Position numbers and translations under genes: made by a program
The notes under the pieces: model-generated
What the model saw: the letters and a program-made list of their open reading frames with translations, nothing else
What the model was told of the DNA's origin: nothing
The model's database searches: none
Shown here: positions 28,708-37,350 of the stretch, one piece after another
How the letters are laid out: the number at the start of each line of letters is the position of its first letter
How positions within the stretch are numbered: the first letter of the stretch is position 1
Origin: Photobacterium angustum
GTDB taxonomy: Bacteria; Pseudomonadota; Gammaproteobacteria; Enterobacterales; Vibrionaceae
DNA length: 64,000 nt
Assembly: GCF_003026365.1 (NCBI RefSeq)
Contig: NZ_PYOM01000019.1
Span: 33,955 to 97,954 of the forward strand
Reading direction: 5' to 3'

Positions 28708-29065
28708 TTAATTTCCCTAATTTTTGGCTCTTAATAACAAAACTATACTATTTATTACTTATTGAATAGTCAGTAAATAAATACTAAAGGTTCATTAAAA
28801 AAAGGAATAATTTATAACAACGTGAGCAATAATAAAAAAACACGATAGAGGCAGTATTAAAAGTTTATATTTTTTTTTATTAGCGCTATAAATGTAAAGA
28901 TGGCGTGCAAATCGTAAAACAGTGTAACAAAAGGAAGTTTTTCATATTGCAAACGCTATAATAGCTGACAATAAATATACCTATTTGAACTATTTTCCGA
29001 ACTTATGATGTTGTAAATAGTTATATTAAATTGTTTTATCGAATTTTTAAGGGATTTTGCCTCAA

Positions 29066-30241
29066 ATGAAAAAGACATCACCGCTTTTTTCTCTCGTTGG
29101 TGTAACTGCGCTTTGTACTGTGTCGTTTTCATCATTAGCTGCACCTTCTGTTATTCCTGATGCACCAACATTAAGTGCAAAGGGCTATGTATTGATGGAC
29201 TACAATACAGGCCAAGTATTAGTTGAGAAGAATGCTAACGAAAAATTAAACCCAGCAAGCTTAACGAAATTAATGACTAGCTATGTTGCGGGTCAGGAAA
29301 TTAAACAAGGCAATATCAGTAAAGATGATATTGTTGTGATTAGCCGTAATGCTTGGGCACGTAATTTCCCTGATTCTTCAAAAATGTTTATTGAAGTAGG
29401 GAGTGAAGTACCATTAATGGACTTGTTCCGTGGTTTGATTATTCAATCAGGTAATGATGCAAGTGTTGCACTTGCTGAACACGTAGCAGGATCTGAGCAA
29501 GCATTTGTAGGTTTAATGAATTCATGGGCTAAGAAGCTAGGAATGAATTCTACACACTTTGCTAATCCTCATGGTTTAGATCACAGCGATCTTTATACTA
29601 CACCTTATGATATTGCATTATTAGGCCAAGCGTTAATTCGCGATTTACCGTCAATTTACCCGCTATATAGTGAAAAATCATTTACATATAACAATATTAC
29701 CCAACGTAACCGAAATGGTTTGTTATATGATAAAAGCATGAATGTTGATGGCATGAAAACTGGCTACACGAGCGGTGCAGGATATAGTTTAACAAGCTCT
29801 GCAACTGAAGGTAACATGCGTTTAATTGCGGTTGTTATGGGAACAAAAAGTACCAAAACTCGTGAAAGTGAAAGTAAAGCTTTATTAAATTACGGTTTTC
29901 GGTTCTTTGAAACAGTAGTACCGCATAAAGCTGGAGATAAAATATTATCTGAGCGCGTATGGTTTGGCAATAAAGAAAACGTTGAGTTAGGTGTTGATAG
30001 CTCAAGTTATGTGACACTGTCACGAAATGATACCAAAAAGTTGACAGCAAGCGTTGAGCTTAACGGTGAACTTGATGCACCTATCACGAAAGGTGAAGTA
30101 GTTGGCAAAGTACTTTACTCGGTTGATGGTAAAGAAGTGGCGTCACAACCACTTGTTGCACTAAATTCAGTTGAAGAAGGTAGTATATTCAGCCGTCTTG
30201 TTGATCATGTTAAGAAGTTCTTTGCTGGATTATTTAGTTAA
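29066..30241 (+). CDS. dacA: D-alanyl-D-alanine carboxypeptidase (PBP5/6 family)
   Basis: A 391-residue penicillin-binding protein that trims the terminal D-Ala from peptidoglycan pentapeptides. It has a signal peptide (ending near SSLAAPSVI), the active-site SxxK in SLTKLM, SGN (QSGNDAS) and KTG (MKTGYTSG). A C-terminal amphipathic tail (FSRLVDHVKKFFAGLF) anchors it to the inner membrane. The ATG at 29066 is preferred over the TTG at 29057. It could be called dacA or dacC; the two cannot be separated here. Confidence 0.92.
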   Translation: MKKTSPLFSLVGVTALCTVSFSSLAAPSVIPDAPTLSAKGYVLMDYNTGQVLVEKNANEKLNPASLTKLMTSYVAGQEIKQGNISKDDIVVISRNAWARNFPDSSKMFIEVGSEVPLMDLFRGLIIQSGNDASVALAEHVAGSEQAFVGLMNSWAKKLGMNSTHFANPHGLDHSDLYTTPYDIALLGQALIRDLPSIYPLYSEKSFTYNNITQRNRNGLLYDKSMNVDGMKTGYTSGAGYSLTSSATEGNMRLIAVVMGTKSTKTRESESKALLNYGFRFFETVVPHKAGDKILSERVWFGNKENVELGVDSSSYVTLSRNDTKKLTASVELNGELDAPITKGEVVGKVLYSVDGKEVASQPLVALNSVEEGSIFSRLVDHVKKFFAGLFS

Positions 30242-30276
30242 TTTAAGCATTCTAAGCGTTAAAGATTTGTATACTA

Positions 30277-30303
30277 AAAGCTCGGCTTTGTCCGAGCTTT
30301 TTT
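30277..30303 (+). terminator. terminator after dacA
   Basis: An AAAGCTCGG / CCGAGCTTT stem with a T-run. Confidence 0.9.
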
Positions 30304-30437
30304 GTCTCTATTTATCCAGCGACGCTTTTCCGCAGTTTACTATTTCCTGTTGAGCTTAAAATCCGTATAATTCACGCCCTATAAATTCTTATCCAGCAAT
30401 TCTACTGTCGGGATAACCGGTGGTGAGAGAAGTAGTA

Positions 30438-31331
30438 ATGAATCAGACAGATAATCGTAAAGAAGTACTTGAATTTAATAAGCTGCAAAAACGTCTTCGT
30501 CGTAATGTCGGTAACGCCATTATTGACTACAACATGATTGAAGAAAATGATGTTGTAATGGCATGTATCAGTGGCGGAAAGGACTCATTTGCGATGCTGG
30601 ATATCTTATTGAATCTGAAAAAAGCAGCACCAATCAATTTTGAAGTTGTTGCGGTTAACTTAGATCAAAAACAACCAGGTTTCCCTGAACATATTCTGCC
30701 AGAGTACTTTTCTAGCTTGAATATCCCATACTACATCGTAGATAAAGACACTTACTCTGTAGTGAAAGAAAAAGTGGAAGAAGGCAAAACAACTTGTGGT
30801 CTTTGCTCTCGTTTACGCCGTGGTACGCTGTACTCTTTTGCTGAGAAAATTGGGGCGACTAAGATTGCACTAGGGCACCATTTAGATGATATCGTTGAAA
30901 CCATGTTCTTAAATATGTTCCACGGCTCTCGTTTAAAGGCAATGCCACCTAAGTTACGCTCAGATGATGGCCGTAATGTTGTTATTCGCCCATTAAGTTA
31001 CTGTCGTGAAAAAGATCTAATTAAGTACGCAGAGCATAAAGCGTTCCCAATTATTCCTTGTAACCTGTGTGGCTCTCAAGAAAATCTACAACGTCAAAGC
31101 ATTAAAGCGATGTTAATTGATTGGGACAAGAAAACACCAGGTCGCGTAGACGCTATCTTTAAATCTATCCAAAACATCAGCCCAAGTCAGTTAGCGGATA
31201 AAAATCTGTTTGATTTTGTTAACTTGCCATTAGATCGTGAAGGTGAGAAAGCTGAATACGCCTTTACTGAAGCGACGGTTTCTTCAACAAACATTGATGA
31301 ATCTTTGTTTATTGATGTGACTAACGTTTAA
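30438..31331 (+). CDS. ttcA: tRNA 2-thiocytidine synthetase TtcA
   Basis: A 297-residue tRNA thiolase that converts C32 to s2C32. It has a P-loop-like [10 protein letters not shown], two CxxC pairs ([16 protein letters not shown]) that bind an iron-sulfur cluster, and the [10 protein letters not shown] motif. The frame is open to GTG at 30420, but the ATG at 30438 has the family start ([10 protein letters not shown]). In Vibrionaceae and enterics the gene is commonly near fnr and uspE, as here. Confidence 0.94.
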   Translation: MNQTDNRKEVLEFNKLQKRLRRNVGNAIIDYNMIEENDVVMACISGGKDSFAMLDILLNLKKAAPINFEVVAVNLDQKQPGFPEHILPEYFSSLNIPYYIVDKDTYSVVKEKVEEGKTTCGLCSRLRRGTLYSFAEKIGATKIALGHHLDDIVETMFLNMFHGSRLKAMPPKLRSDDGRNVVIRPLSYCREKDLIKYAEHKAFPIIPCNLCGSQENLQRQSIKAMLIDWDKKTPGRVDAIFKSIQNISPSQLADKNLFDFVNLPLDREGEKAEYAFTEATVSSTNIDESLFIDVTNV

Positions 31332-31350
31332 TCGCTACGACCTTAAAAAT

Positions 31351-31397
31351 AGAGGGCTAATAAGCTTTGCCAAATATGGCAAAGAATTTCGCCCTCT
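31351..31397. terminator. nested hairpins between convergent genes
   Basis: An inner stem CTTTGCC / GGCAAAG (31365-31384) sits within a larger AGAGGGC / GCCCTCT pair. The outer arm overlaps the stop of the minus-strand gene. Either strand could use it. Confidence 0.6.
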
Positions 31398-32151
31398 ATT
31401 TAAAAAGCTCAGAAAACGCCTCACTGTTTTTTTTGACTGCATTGTCGTTGTTACTAATCAACTGACTTTTGCTGGTTATCCATCCTTTATTATTCACAGT
31501 TCTTAGATGGTATTCATCTTTATTGTCAGTAATAAACGAACCTTCTGTTAAGTCACTTATTTGTGTAATTCTCCCTATATCTTGGCGTTGTGTGTTTTGA
31601 AGATCCCAAGACGTTATCTTGTCATTTATCTCATTTATGTTTGAGATTATTATTTGTTGTTCATCACCATTTGGCATAGTGAAAACTAAGCTATCACCGA
31701 TAGTTAAATCGCCGAGCAACTCATCATTTATTTCCACAATGCTTTCAATCGGTAGTATTGATATTCCTTGTTCTTGTTTCACTTTGTCTAGTAAATTGGG
31801 ACGGTAAAGCCATAGATCTTCGCCTGTTAACAGATTAATAGGTGTATCAATTGTTGCTGTTATTTGATGTCCATAGCCATGAAGAAGTGGGTTACCTTCT
31901 AGATCCTCTTCTGCGACATAAGAAGGATCATCAATTATTATTTCTTCCATACTTAATATTTTAAAATCTTTGGGCGCTTCAGCAACCTCAAAAAGGTTTT
32001 TTGTTAATTGATTCTCATTTATTTTACGTGATGTATCACTTACAATTTCACGTGTTTTTATTTCGTTAACTGTCTTGTCGGGTTTCAAGATAAAGAAACA
32101 GAGCAACCCAACAATCAGCGCTAAACCAGTATATTGGATCACTCTTTTCAT
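31396..32151 (-). CDS. membrane-anchored protein paired with secreted protease
   Basis: A 251-residue protein with an N-terminal membrane anchor (ALIVGLLCFFIL) and a periplasmic body. The middle (GDSLVFTMPNGDEQQIIISN, SWDLQNTQ, SFITDNKDEYHLRT) resembles the beta-rich N-terminal domain in front of secreted metallopeptidases, which can act as an intramolecular inhibitor or chaperone. It has no catalytic motif of its own. It starts 3 bases after the protease gene on the same strand, so a role in protecting from, or maturing, that protease is a reasonable inference. It is not assigned to a named family with confidence. Confidence 0.6.
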   Translation of the reverse strand: MKRVIQYTGLALIVGLLCFFILKPDKTVNEIKTREIVSDTSRKINENQLTKNLFEVAEAPKDFKILSMEEIIIDDPSYVAEEDLEGNPLLHGYGHQITATIDTPINLLTGEDLWLYRPNLLDKVKQEQGISILPIESIVEINDELLGDLTIGDSLVFTMPNGDEQQIIISNINEINDKITSWDLQNTQRQDIGRITQISDLTEGSFITDNKDEYHLRTVNNKGWITSKSQLISNNDNAVKKNSEAFSELFK

Positions 32152-32154
32152 ACA

Positions 32155-33885
32155 TTACTCGGTAATATTTAATTTAATATCAAGGTTTAAGTCTCTAGTG
32201 AAACCACGCTTATGCAAGCCCTTCATGTTAACGGACAAAGATCCAGAATATGCACCAATAGGTAAATCTTTATTGTCATCAGCGATAAAGCTCACGCGTA
32301 ATTCACCATAGACAGGGCGCATATAACGACAATAAGCGGCATTGTTCATTATTGTCCACCCACAACCCATATAGCGTTCTCCGCGCAACATAATAGTTTG
32401 TTGTTCTCCGGTTTCTGTGTTCGTTACATTCACTTTCAAACGGCTATAACCACGGTTATATCGACGCCAAACCACACGATTACGGTTCATTTTATTATCT
32501 GATAGATAATATACTGTGCCATAGACATCTTTTTCATAACGAGGAGAAACATACGGTGTTGAATCAGTAATGACTCCATCACTTGGAAGTGCAGAAGAAA
32601 TCTCTATATTTGTTGCAACGGTTACTTCATCTGAGTAAGAGCGGTTATAGAGACTTTTTACCATTAAACTAAAATTACCATTGTAAGTACCTATAGGCAA
32701 TTTCGGATTATCTGCTTGAATAAATTCTAGTTTAAGTTGACCTAAGTTTGGCGCAGGGTAACACCATGCACTGTTATTAATACGTCCCCAGCCACAATGT
32801 GTTTTACGTTGACCTCGCAACCAGACTTCATGTTCCGTATTGTTTTCTTTTTGGGTTAGTACAACAGAAAATTTGGTAACTTTCCGTGGATAACGCCAAA
32901 TAAAACGAGTCGGCCCAGAAACAACATTGTCACCTTTAACGTAATAAACAGAACCTCGTAAATCCTGCTCTAAAGGATCGGTTTCAACTGGTACTTCATG
33001 GGTTAATAACCATACAGCCTCATCAATTGGTGGCTCATCTTCAATATCGTCTACGGTTTTTAATATAGGAACGATCTCTTTTAACCAATCAATATGTAAC
33101 GCAATAGGGGTGTGACCTGAATATCCATATTGCCAACCATACCACCACGACGAAATACCAACAGCAACTGGATGTTCATTTCGTTGCTGCCAGATGGCAG
33201 AACCACTATCACCTGGGCTTGCAAATGCCCATGAGTCTGTATCTTCAATTGCCTGATTAATTAAACAGTCTTGATAATAATTACGAATATGTCCTTCACC
33301 ATGCCGCTTACCGATATAGGCAAGTTGACCTAATGAACGAGAACCGAAAATACCAAAACCGGTTAAAATTGCAGGATTCAGTAATAAATCAGTATTTAAA
33401 TTATTATCGACAAAGGGTTGCTTGATTACATCTCCATTTGCATCTAGAGGATCGGATACTTTAGGGATTTTTGCGACCGCTATATCATCACTGCAACCCG
33501 TGAAGGTACGAAAGTAGTTAGTTGAAATACCAGCAGCAATAATTGTCCCATCTTGTTGTTTAAACGTTACATATTGACCTGAATATTCTGTTGAATCAGA
33601 ACCTGATAAACAGTGCGCAGCTGTCAGTATATAGCTATGAGAATCATCACTCCCGAGCCATGTACCTGAGCAATATCCGCTACCAATCACTAACCCAACG
33701 GAGCGTAACTGTTCAGCATTCGCATTTTGTTCTAATACGCTACTAACATTATTGAAAACACTTGGATCTAAACTTCCTCCTAACTCAATGTATTTACTAT
33801 CGTTAATTCCTAATGAAAAGGCAGAAGTTGAAAACAATAGGGTAAGACAGCATATATAACGACTTAAAAAATGATAACTATTCAT
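32155..33885 (-). CDS. secreted trypsin-like serine protease with two C-terminal repeat domains
   Basis: A 576-residue protease with a signal peptide (cleavage near STSAFS). The catalytic triad is His in TAAHCL, Asp in CSDDIAVAKI, and Ser in SPGDSGSAIW. After the catalytic part there are two related modules of about 110 residues, each with a GSVYY or GTVYY start, a CGW motif, a second Cys about 8 residues later (AWC, AYC), and a P-I-G-x-Y-x-G end. The modules look like carbohydrate- or protein-binding beta domains with one disulfide each. It is probably exported by type II secretion. It forms an operon with the anchored protein at 31396. Confidence 0.82.
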   Translation of the reverse strand: MNSYHFLSRYICCLTLLFSTSAFSLGINDSKYIELGGSLDPSVFNNVSSVLEQNANAEQLRSVGLVIGSGYCSGTWLGSDDSHSYILTAAHCLSGSDSTEYSGQYVTFKQQDGTIIAAGISTNYFRTFTGCSDDIAVAKIPKVSDPLDANGDVIKQPFVDNNLNTDLLLNPAILTGFGIFGSRSLGQLAYIGKRHGEGHIRNYYQDCLINQAIEDTDSWAFASPGDSGSAIWQQRNEHPVAVGISSWWYGWQYGYSGHTPIALHIDWLKEIVPILKTVDDIEDEPPIDEAVWLLTHEVPVETDPLEQDLRGSVYYVKGDNVVSGPTRFIWRYPRKVTKFSVVLTQKENNTEHEVWLRGQRKTHCGWGRINNSAWCYPAPNLGQLKLEFIQADNPKLPIGTYNGNFSLMVKSLYNRSYSDEVTVATNIEISSALPSDGVITDSTPYVSPRYEKDVYGTVYYLSDNKMNRNRVVWRRYNRGYSRLKVNVTNTETGEQQTIMLRGERYMGCGWTIMNNAAYCRYMRPVYGELRVSFIADDNKDLPIGAYSGSLSVNMKGLHKRGFTRDLNLDIKLNITE

Positions 33886-34051
33886 GACGTTAACCAGCCT
33901 AGAACTGTGTGACTAAAGAGTAGATTATTAATAAGGAGTCATTTTTATCAAAAATAAGACATTGTCTGAATAACAAGCCATGCTTAACAATATTCTTTGT
34001 GTTTTGAAGCTGATAACATGACTGGAAATATTTCGACGATTAGAGACATTC

Positions 34052-34351
34052 ATGTTACGCAGTATTTTAATCACAGCGGGCTTAGTATTCATGGTGGGGT
34101 GTAGTTCTCATCAAGCACAAGAACTAGGGCTAGGTGGTGGGCAAGTTAATGGCTATGCGCAGAATATGACAAATGCTCAACTATGCAGCATTTATTTAAA
34201 AGAACGGACGTCAAATCAAACTCGAGCAGCTATTGCTTCTGAATGGAGTCGTCGCAAGTTAAGTCGAGCATATTGTAAAGAAAAAGCCAATGAGTGGTAT
34301 CTTACCAAGTTCGCAAAATGGTTAACGCAACAAGAAACTGAGAAAAAATAA
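34052..34351 (+). CDS. small lipoprotein
   Basis: A 99-residue protein with a lipobox (FMVGCSS, Cys about residue 17) and a helical C-terminal domain with two Cys residues (QLCSIYL, AYCKEK). It is probably an outer-membrane lipoprotein. No family is recognised. Confidence 0.65.
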   Translation: MLRSILITAGLVFMVGCSSHQAQELGLGGGQVNGYAQNMTNAQLCSIYLKERTSNQTRAAIASEWSRRKLSRAYCKEKANEWYLTKFAKWLTQQETEKK

Positions 34352-34367
34352 ATAGTACTCTATAAGA

Positions 34368-34395
34368 GAGAAAGGCCTCAATTGAGGCCTTTCTT
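34368..34395. terminator. bidirectional terminator between lipoprotein gene and uspE
   Basis: AAAGGCCTCAATTGAGGCCTTT is a palindromic stem, with T-rich sequence on the plus side and A-rich sequence on the other. Confidence 0.85.
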
Positions 34396-34397
34396 AC

Positions 34398-35339
34398 TTA
34401 ATCGATGTTGGGTGCTAATGGACTAACGTACCCATCAGGTTTTAAAGCTAATAAATCACAATTTAAACTATCAATCGTATTTTCAGCAGTATTCCCTATA
34501 AAGACGGCGGATAATCCAGTACGACCTGTTGTTCCTAATATGACTAGTTCTGCTTTTATATCCTCAGCAACTTGAGGAATAATATCTTCAGGTAACCCTT
34601 CAAGAACATGGGTTTGTTCTTCACTAATTCCATATTTTTGACGGAGTGCTTTCATCGTTGTTAGGTGGTGACCACGTACGGCGTCGGTATAACTCGCAGG
34701 ATCAAACTCTGGTAATTCAATCGTAATATTTACCGGTGTTGCAGGGTAGGCATTAACTAAATTAACTTCAGCATTAGCAATAGAAGCAAACGCTAATGAT
34801 TCTTTGACGATTTTATCGTTAAGTTCATCGTGAGTTTCATCATCGGTAGAGATATTGACGCAGCCTAATACTTTACCTTGTTCAGGCCAATTATTACCTT
34901 TTACTAAAAGTACAGGAATAGGGCACTTACGAAGCAGATGCCAATCTGTTGGTGTGAAAATCACAGAGCCTAAACGGTCATGTTCATGAGTGCCTTTGAT
35001 GAGTAGATCAATGTCTTGGCTATATACATCAGCAATAATGGCCTCATAAGGGCGATTATGCCACACCACTTTAATTTCCATATCAACGCCTTGCTCTAAG
35101 TAAGGCTGAATGATTTCCTTTAACCACTCTTCTCGTTGCATTACCACCCCGCGACGCATAGCATCACGTTCGGCTGACGATAACATCGACGTCATTTCAT
35201 AAGAAAAATCATAAATAGCTAAGAAAATAATAATTTTTACATCTTTGCTTATTTTTGCAATATGAACAGCGCGCGAGATCGCTGGTTGTTGTTCTTTTTC
35301 TGGATCTGCGACGACTAAGATATTTTTATACTTTTGCAT
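34398..35339 (-). CDS. uspE: universal stress protein UspE
   Basis: A 313-residue tandem-domain universal stress protein. The first Usp domain starts YKNILVVADPE; the second ends with the ATP-binding GTTGRTGLSAVFIGNTAE loop. The frame is open to 35369, but MQKYKNIL at 35339 (after GAGGC) matches family starts. It is adjacent to fnr, the standard order in enterics and vibrios. It helps cells resist DNA damage and starvation. Confidence 0.93.
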   Translation of the reverse strand: MQKYKNILVVADPEKEQQPAISRAVHIAKISKDVKIIIFLAIYDFSYEMTSMLSSAERDAMRRGVVMQREEWLKEIIQPYLEQGVDMEIKVVWHNRPYEAIIADVYSQDIDLLIKGTHEHDRLGSVIFTPTDWHLLRKCPIPVLLVKGNNWPEQGKVLGCVNISTDDETHDELNDKIVKESLAFASIANAEVNLVNAYPATPVNITIELPEFDPASYTDAVRGHHLTTMKALRQKYGISEEQTHVLEGLPEDIIPQVAEDIKAELVILGTTGRTGLSAVFIGNTAENTIDSLNCDLLALKPDGYVSPLAPNID

Positions 35340-35557
35340 AATGCCTCCTTTACACAACTGTGTAGGCAATCTCTTGATAAGTTTAATTTAAAGCATGTAT
35401 AACAACGGCTATGTACTTAGATATCAAGAAATTAAATAAATCCCTATAAATACTGTAACCTAGAATAGAAAGATATGGGAACGATATTAGAGAAAATTAT
35501 GCAAACTTTGATACGCTGAACAAATAAATACAAGAAATAGCCGTTCAGCTAAATAAA

Positions 35558-35582
35558 AAAGCATCGTGTAAACGATGCTTTA
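35558..35582 (-). terminator. terminator after fnr
   Basis: An AAAGCATCGT / ACGATGCTTT stem with a GTAA loop, with a T-run on the minus strand. Confidence 0.9.
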
Positions 35583-35613
35583 AAATCATAAGAGAGAAGG
35601 GAGATGAGTAAAA

Positions 35614-36378
35614 TTATTGTTGAGATAACGTGTTACTTTTAGCCACTCCAGCAAGGCGAGCCAATTCATCATGATCAATGATCGTAATGTACTTGCCTTT
35701 TACGCTTAACATCTCAGATTTTTGGAAACGCCCTAATAAACGGCTGATAGTTTCGACCGTTAAACCTAGATAGTTACCAATATCACCGCGTGTCATTGTT
35801 AAACGGAATTCACGTGGTGAGAAACCGCGCTGAGAAAAACGCAGTGATAAATTATATAAGAAAGCGGCAAGACGCTCTTCAGCATTCTTCTTAGAAAGCA
35901 GTAAGATCATTTCCTGATCGCCTTTAATCTCATTGCTCATTAAGCGCATGATTTGTTGACGAAGCTTTGGCATCTTACCTGAAAGATCATCAAGGATTTC
36001 AAATGGGATTTCACATACCATTGATGTTTCAAGTGATTGGGCAAAACTTGGATGCTGCATTTCATTGATCGCATCAAAACCAACTAAATCACCCGCAAGA
36101 TGGAAAGCAGTAATTTGCTCGTCACCTTGTTCGGTAATGGTGTAGCTCTTAATGGTGCCAGAACGAATAGCATATAACGATTTTAGCTCGTCACCTGCTT
36201 TAAATAGCTCTTGACCTTTTTGGATCGGTTTTTTTCGTTCTATGATTTGATCCAGTTGATCTAGCTCAGACTCATTCAGCGTGAAAGGAATGCATAACTG
36301 ACTAATACTGCAATCTTGGCAGTGAATTGCACACCCGCCTGATTGGATACGTTTTGTTGTAAGCTTGTCTGAAATCAT
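35614..36378 (-). CDS. fnr: oxygen-responsive regulator FNR
   Basis: A 254-residue CRP/FNR-family regulator. The N-terminal cluster ligands are in [14 protein letters not shown] and a further Cys is in VCEIPF; together these supply the oxygen-labile [4Fe-4S] ligands. The helix-turn-helix near the C-terminus ([19 protein letters not shown]) has the FNR-type recognition helix E-x-x-S-R. It should activate anaerobic respiration genes, plausibly the fdh and cco genes in this window. It has an FNR-like site just upstream (36396-36409), consistent with autoregulation. Confidence 0.96.
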   Translation of the reverse strand: MISDKLTTKRIQSGGCAIHCQDCSISQLCIPFTLNESELDQLDQIIERKKPIQKGQELFKAGDELKSLYAIRSGTIKSYTITEQGDEQITAFHLAGDLVGFDAINEMQHPSFAQSLETSMVCEIPFEILDDLSGKMPKLRQQIMRLMSNEIKGDQEMILLLSKKNAEERLAAFLYNLSLRFSQRGFSPREFRLTMTRGDIGNYLGLTVETISRLLGRFQKSEMLSVKGKYITIIDHDELARLAGVAKSNTLSQQ

Positions 36379-36395
36379 ATGCCTGTCTAACCAAT

Positions 36396-36409
36396 TTGAT
36401 GTAAGTCAA
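36396..36409 (-). promoter_or_regulatory. FNR-box-like site upstream of fnr
   Basis: TTGATGTAAGTCAA differs from the consensus TTGATnnnnATCAA at one position. It ends 18 bases upstream of the fnr start codon, where FNR would overlap the promoter or start and repress. The match is direct from sequence; binding is inferred. Confidence 0.7.
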
Positions 36410-36452
36410 TATTTTAACATATTATGAAGCATTATTACGAGTAATAAAAAGG

Positions 36453-37136
36453 TCACAATATTTGTTTGATTGCTATATAACCAGTTTGAATGCCATAAGC
36501 CATTAATAATAATGCACTAACACGCCTAAAATAGAGGTTCTTTAGCCATATTTTTAACTGTGTCGCAAAACCGCCAACCACTAACATTGCAGGTAATGTG
36601 CCTAACCCGAAAGCAAGCATTACTATTGCACCATTTAGAGCACTTCCAGAAACAGCTGCCCATGTTAAAGTTGAATAAACTAAACCACAGGGAAGCCAGC
36701 CCCAGAGAAAACCAAAAGGCAAAGCTTTTATCGGCGATTTAAGGGGAAGAAATGATGTGGCTAGCGGTGAGATATATCGCCATGCAACTTGCCCAACACG
36801 TTCAAGTTTGTTTAATCCAAACCACCATTGCCCAATATATAACGCTAAGATAATCATCATAATTGCTGCAAAAAAGCGCATTAATATCAATGGGCTATTA
36901 GAACCATTAATGGTAGCAACACCCGCAAGCATTGCACCGATAATTGCCCCAGCAATTGTATAAGCGACTAATCTTCCAACATTATAATTTAATAGATAAA
37001 TCCAGCGTTTACTGTTTTGGGTGCTGTCTGGCATACCAATTGTTATCGCAGCAGCAACGCCACCACACATGCCAATGCAATGGCCTGCGCCCATTAAGCC
37101 TATTAAAAAGGCTGCATAAAAATCTAAATTAACCAT
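36453..37136 (-). CDS. TauE/SafE-family membrane protein of the cco cluster
   Basis: A 227-residue membrane protein with about six spans and the N-terminal GAGHCIGMCGGVAAAI motif seen in cco-associated sulfite-exporter-like proteins. It overlaps the ccoS gene by 8 bases, indicating coupling. Proteins of this family sit in cbb3 oxidase maturation clusters and are thought to aid copper or assembly. Its exact function is unproven. Confidence 0.82.
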   Translation of the reverse strand: MVNLDFYAAFLIGLMGAGHCIGMCGGVAAAITIGMPDSTQNSKRWIYLLNYNVGRLVAYTIAGAIIGAMLAGVATINGSNSPLILMRFFAAIMMIILALYIGQWWFGLNKLERVGQVAWRYISPLATSFLPLKSPIKALPFGFLWGWLPCGLVYSTLTWAAVSGSALNGAIVMLAFGLGTLPAMLVVGGFATQLKIWLKNLYFRRVSALLLMAYGIQTGYIAIKQIL

Positions 37137-37350
37137 TACTGCTATGTTGATTGTTACGTGGTTTTTTTTCTATTGATTCAGAATTGGAAACTGCATTTTT
37201 ATGTTTAGTATCATCTTCATCGAACAAAATATCGTACCCACGACGTTCTAAGTCATCAAACTGCTCGCTTTTTACTGCCCATAAAAATATACCGATAGCA
37301 ATACAAACAAAAACAATGGCGATTGGTATTAATATGTAAAGACTTTTCAT
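37129..37350 (-). CDS. ccoS: cbb3 oxidase maturation protein CcoS
   Basis: A 73-residue protein with one N-terminal membrane span (ILIPIAIVFVCIAIGIFLWAV) and the short family motif FDDLERRGYDILFDED. CcoS is required for cofactor insertion into cbb3 cytochrome oxidase. It directly follows ccoI (stop at 37351) and overlaps the next gene. Confidence 0.92.
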   Translation of the reverse strand: MKSLYILIPIAIVFVCIAIGIFLWAVKSEQFDDLERRGYDILFDEDDTKHKNAVSNSESIEKKPRNNQHSSNG

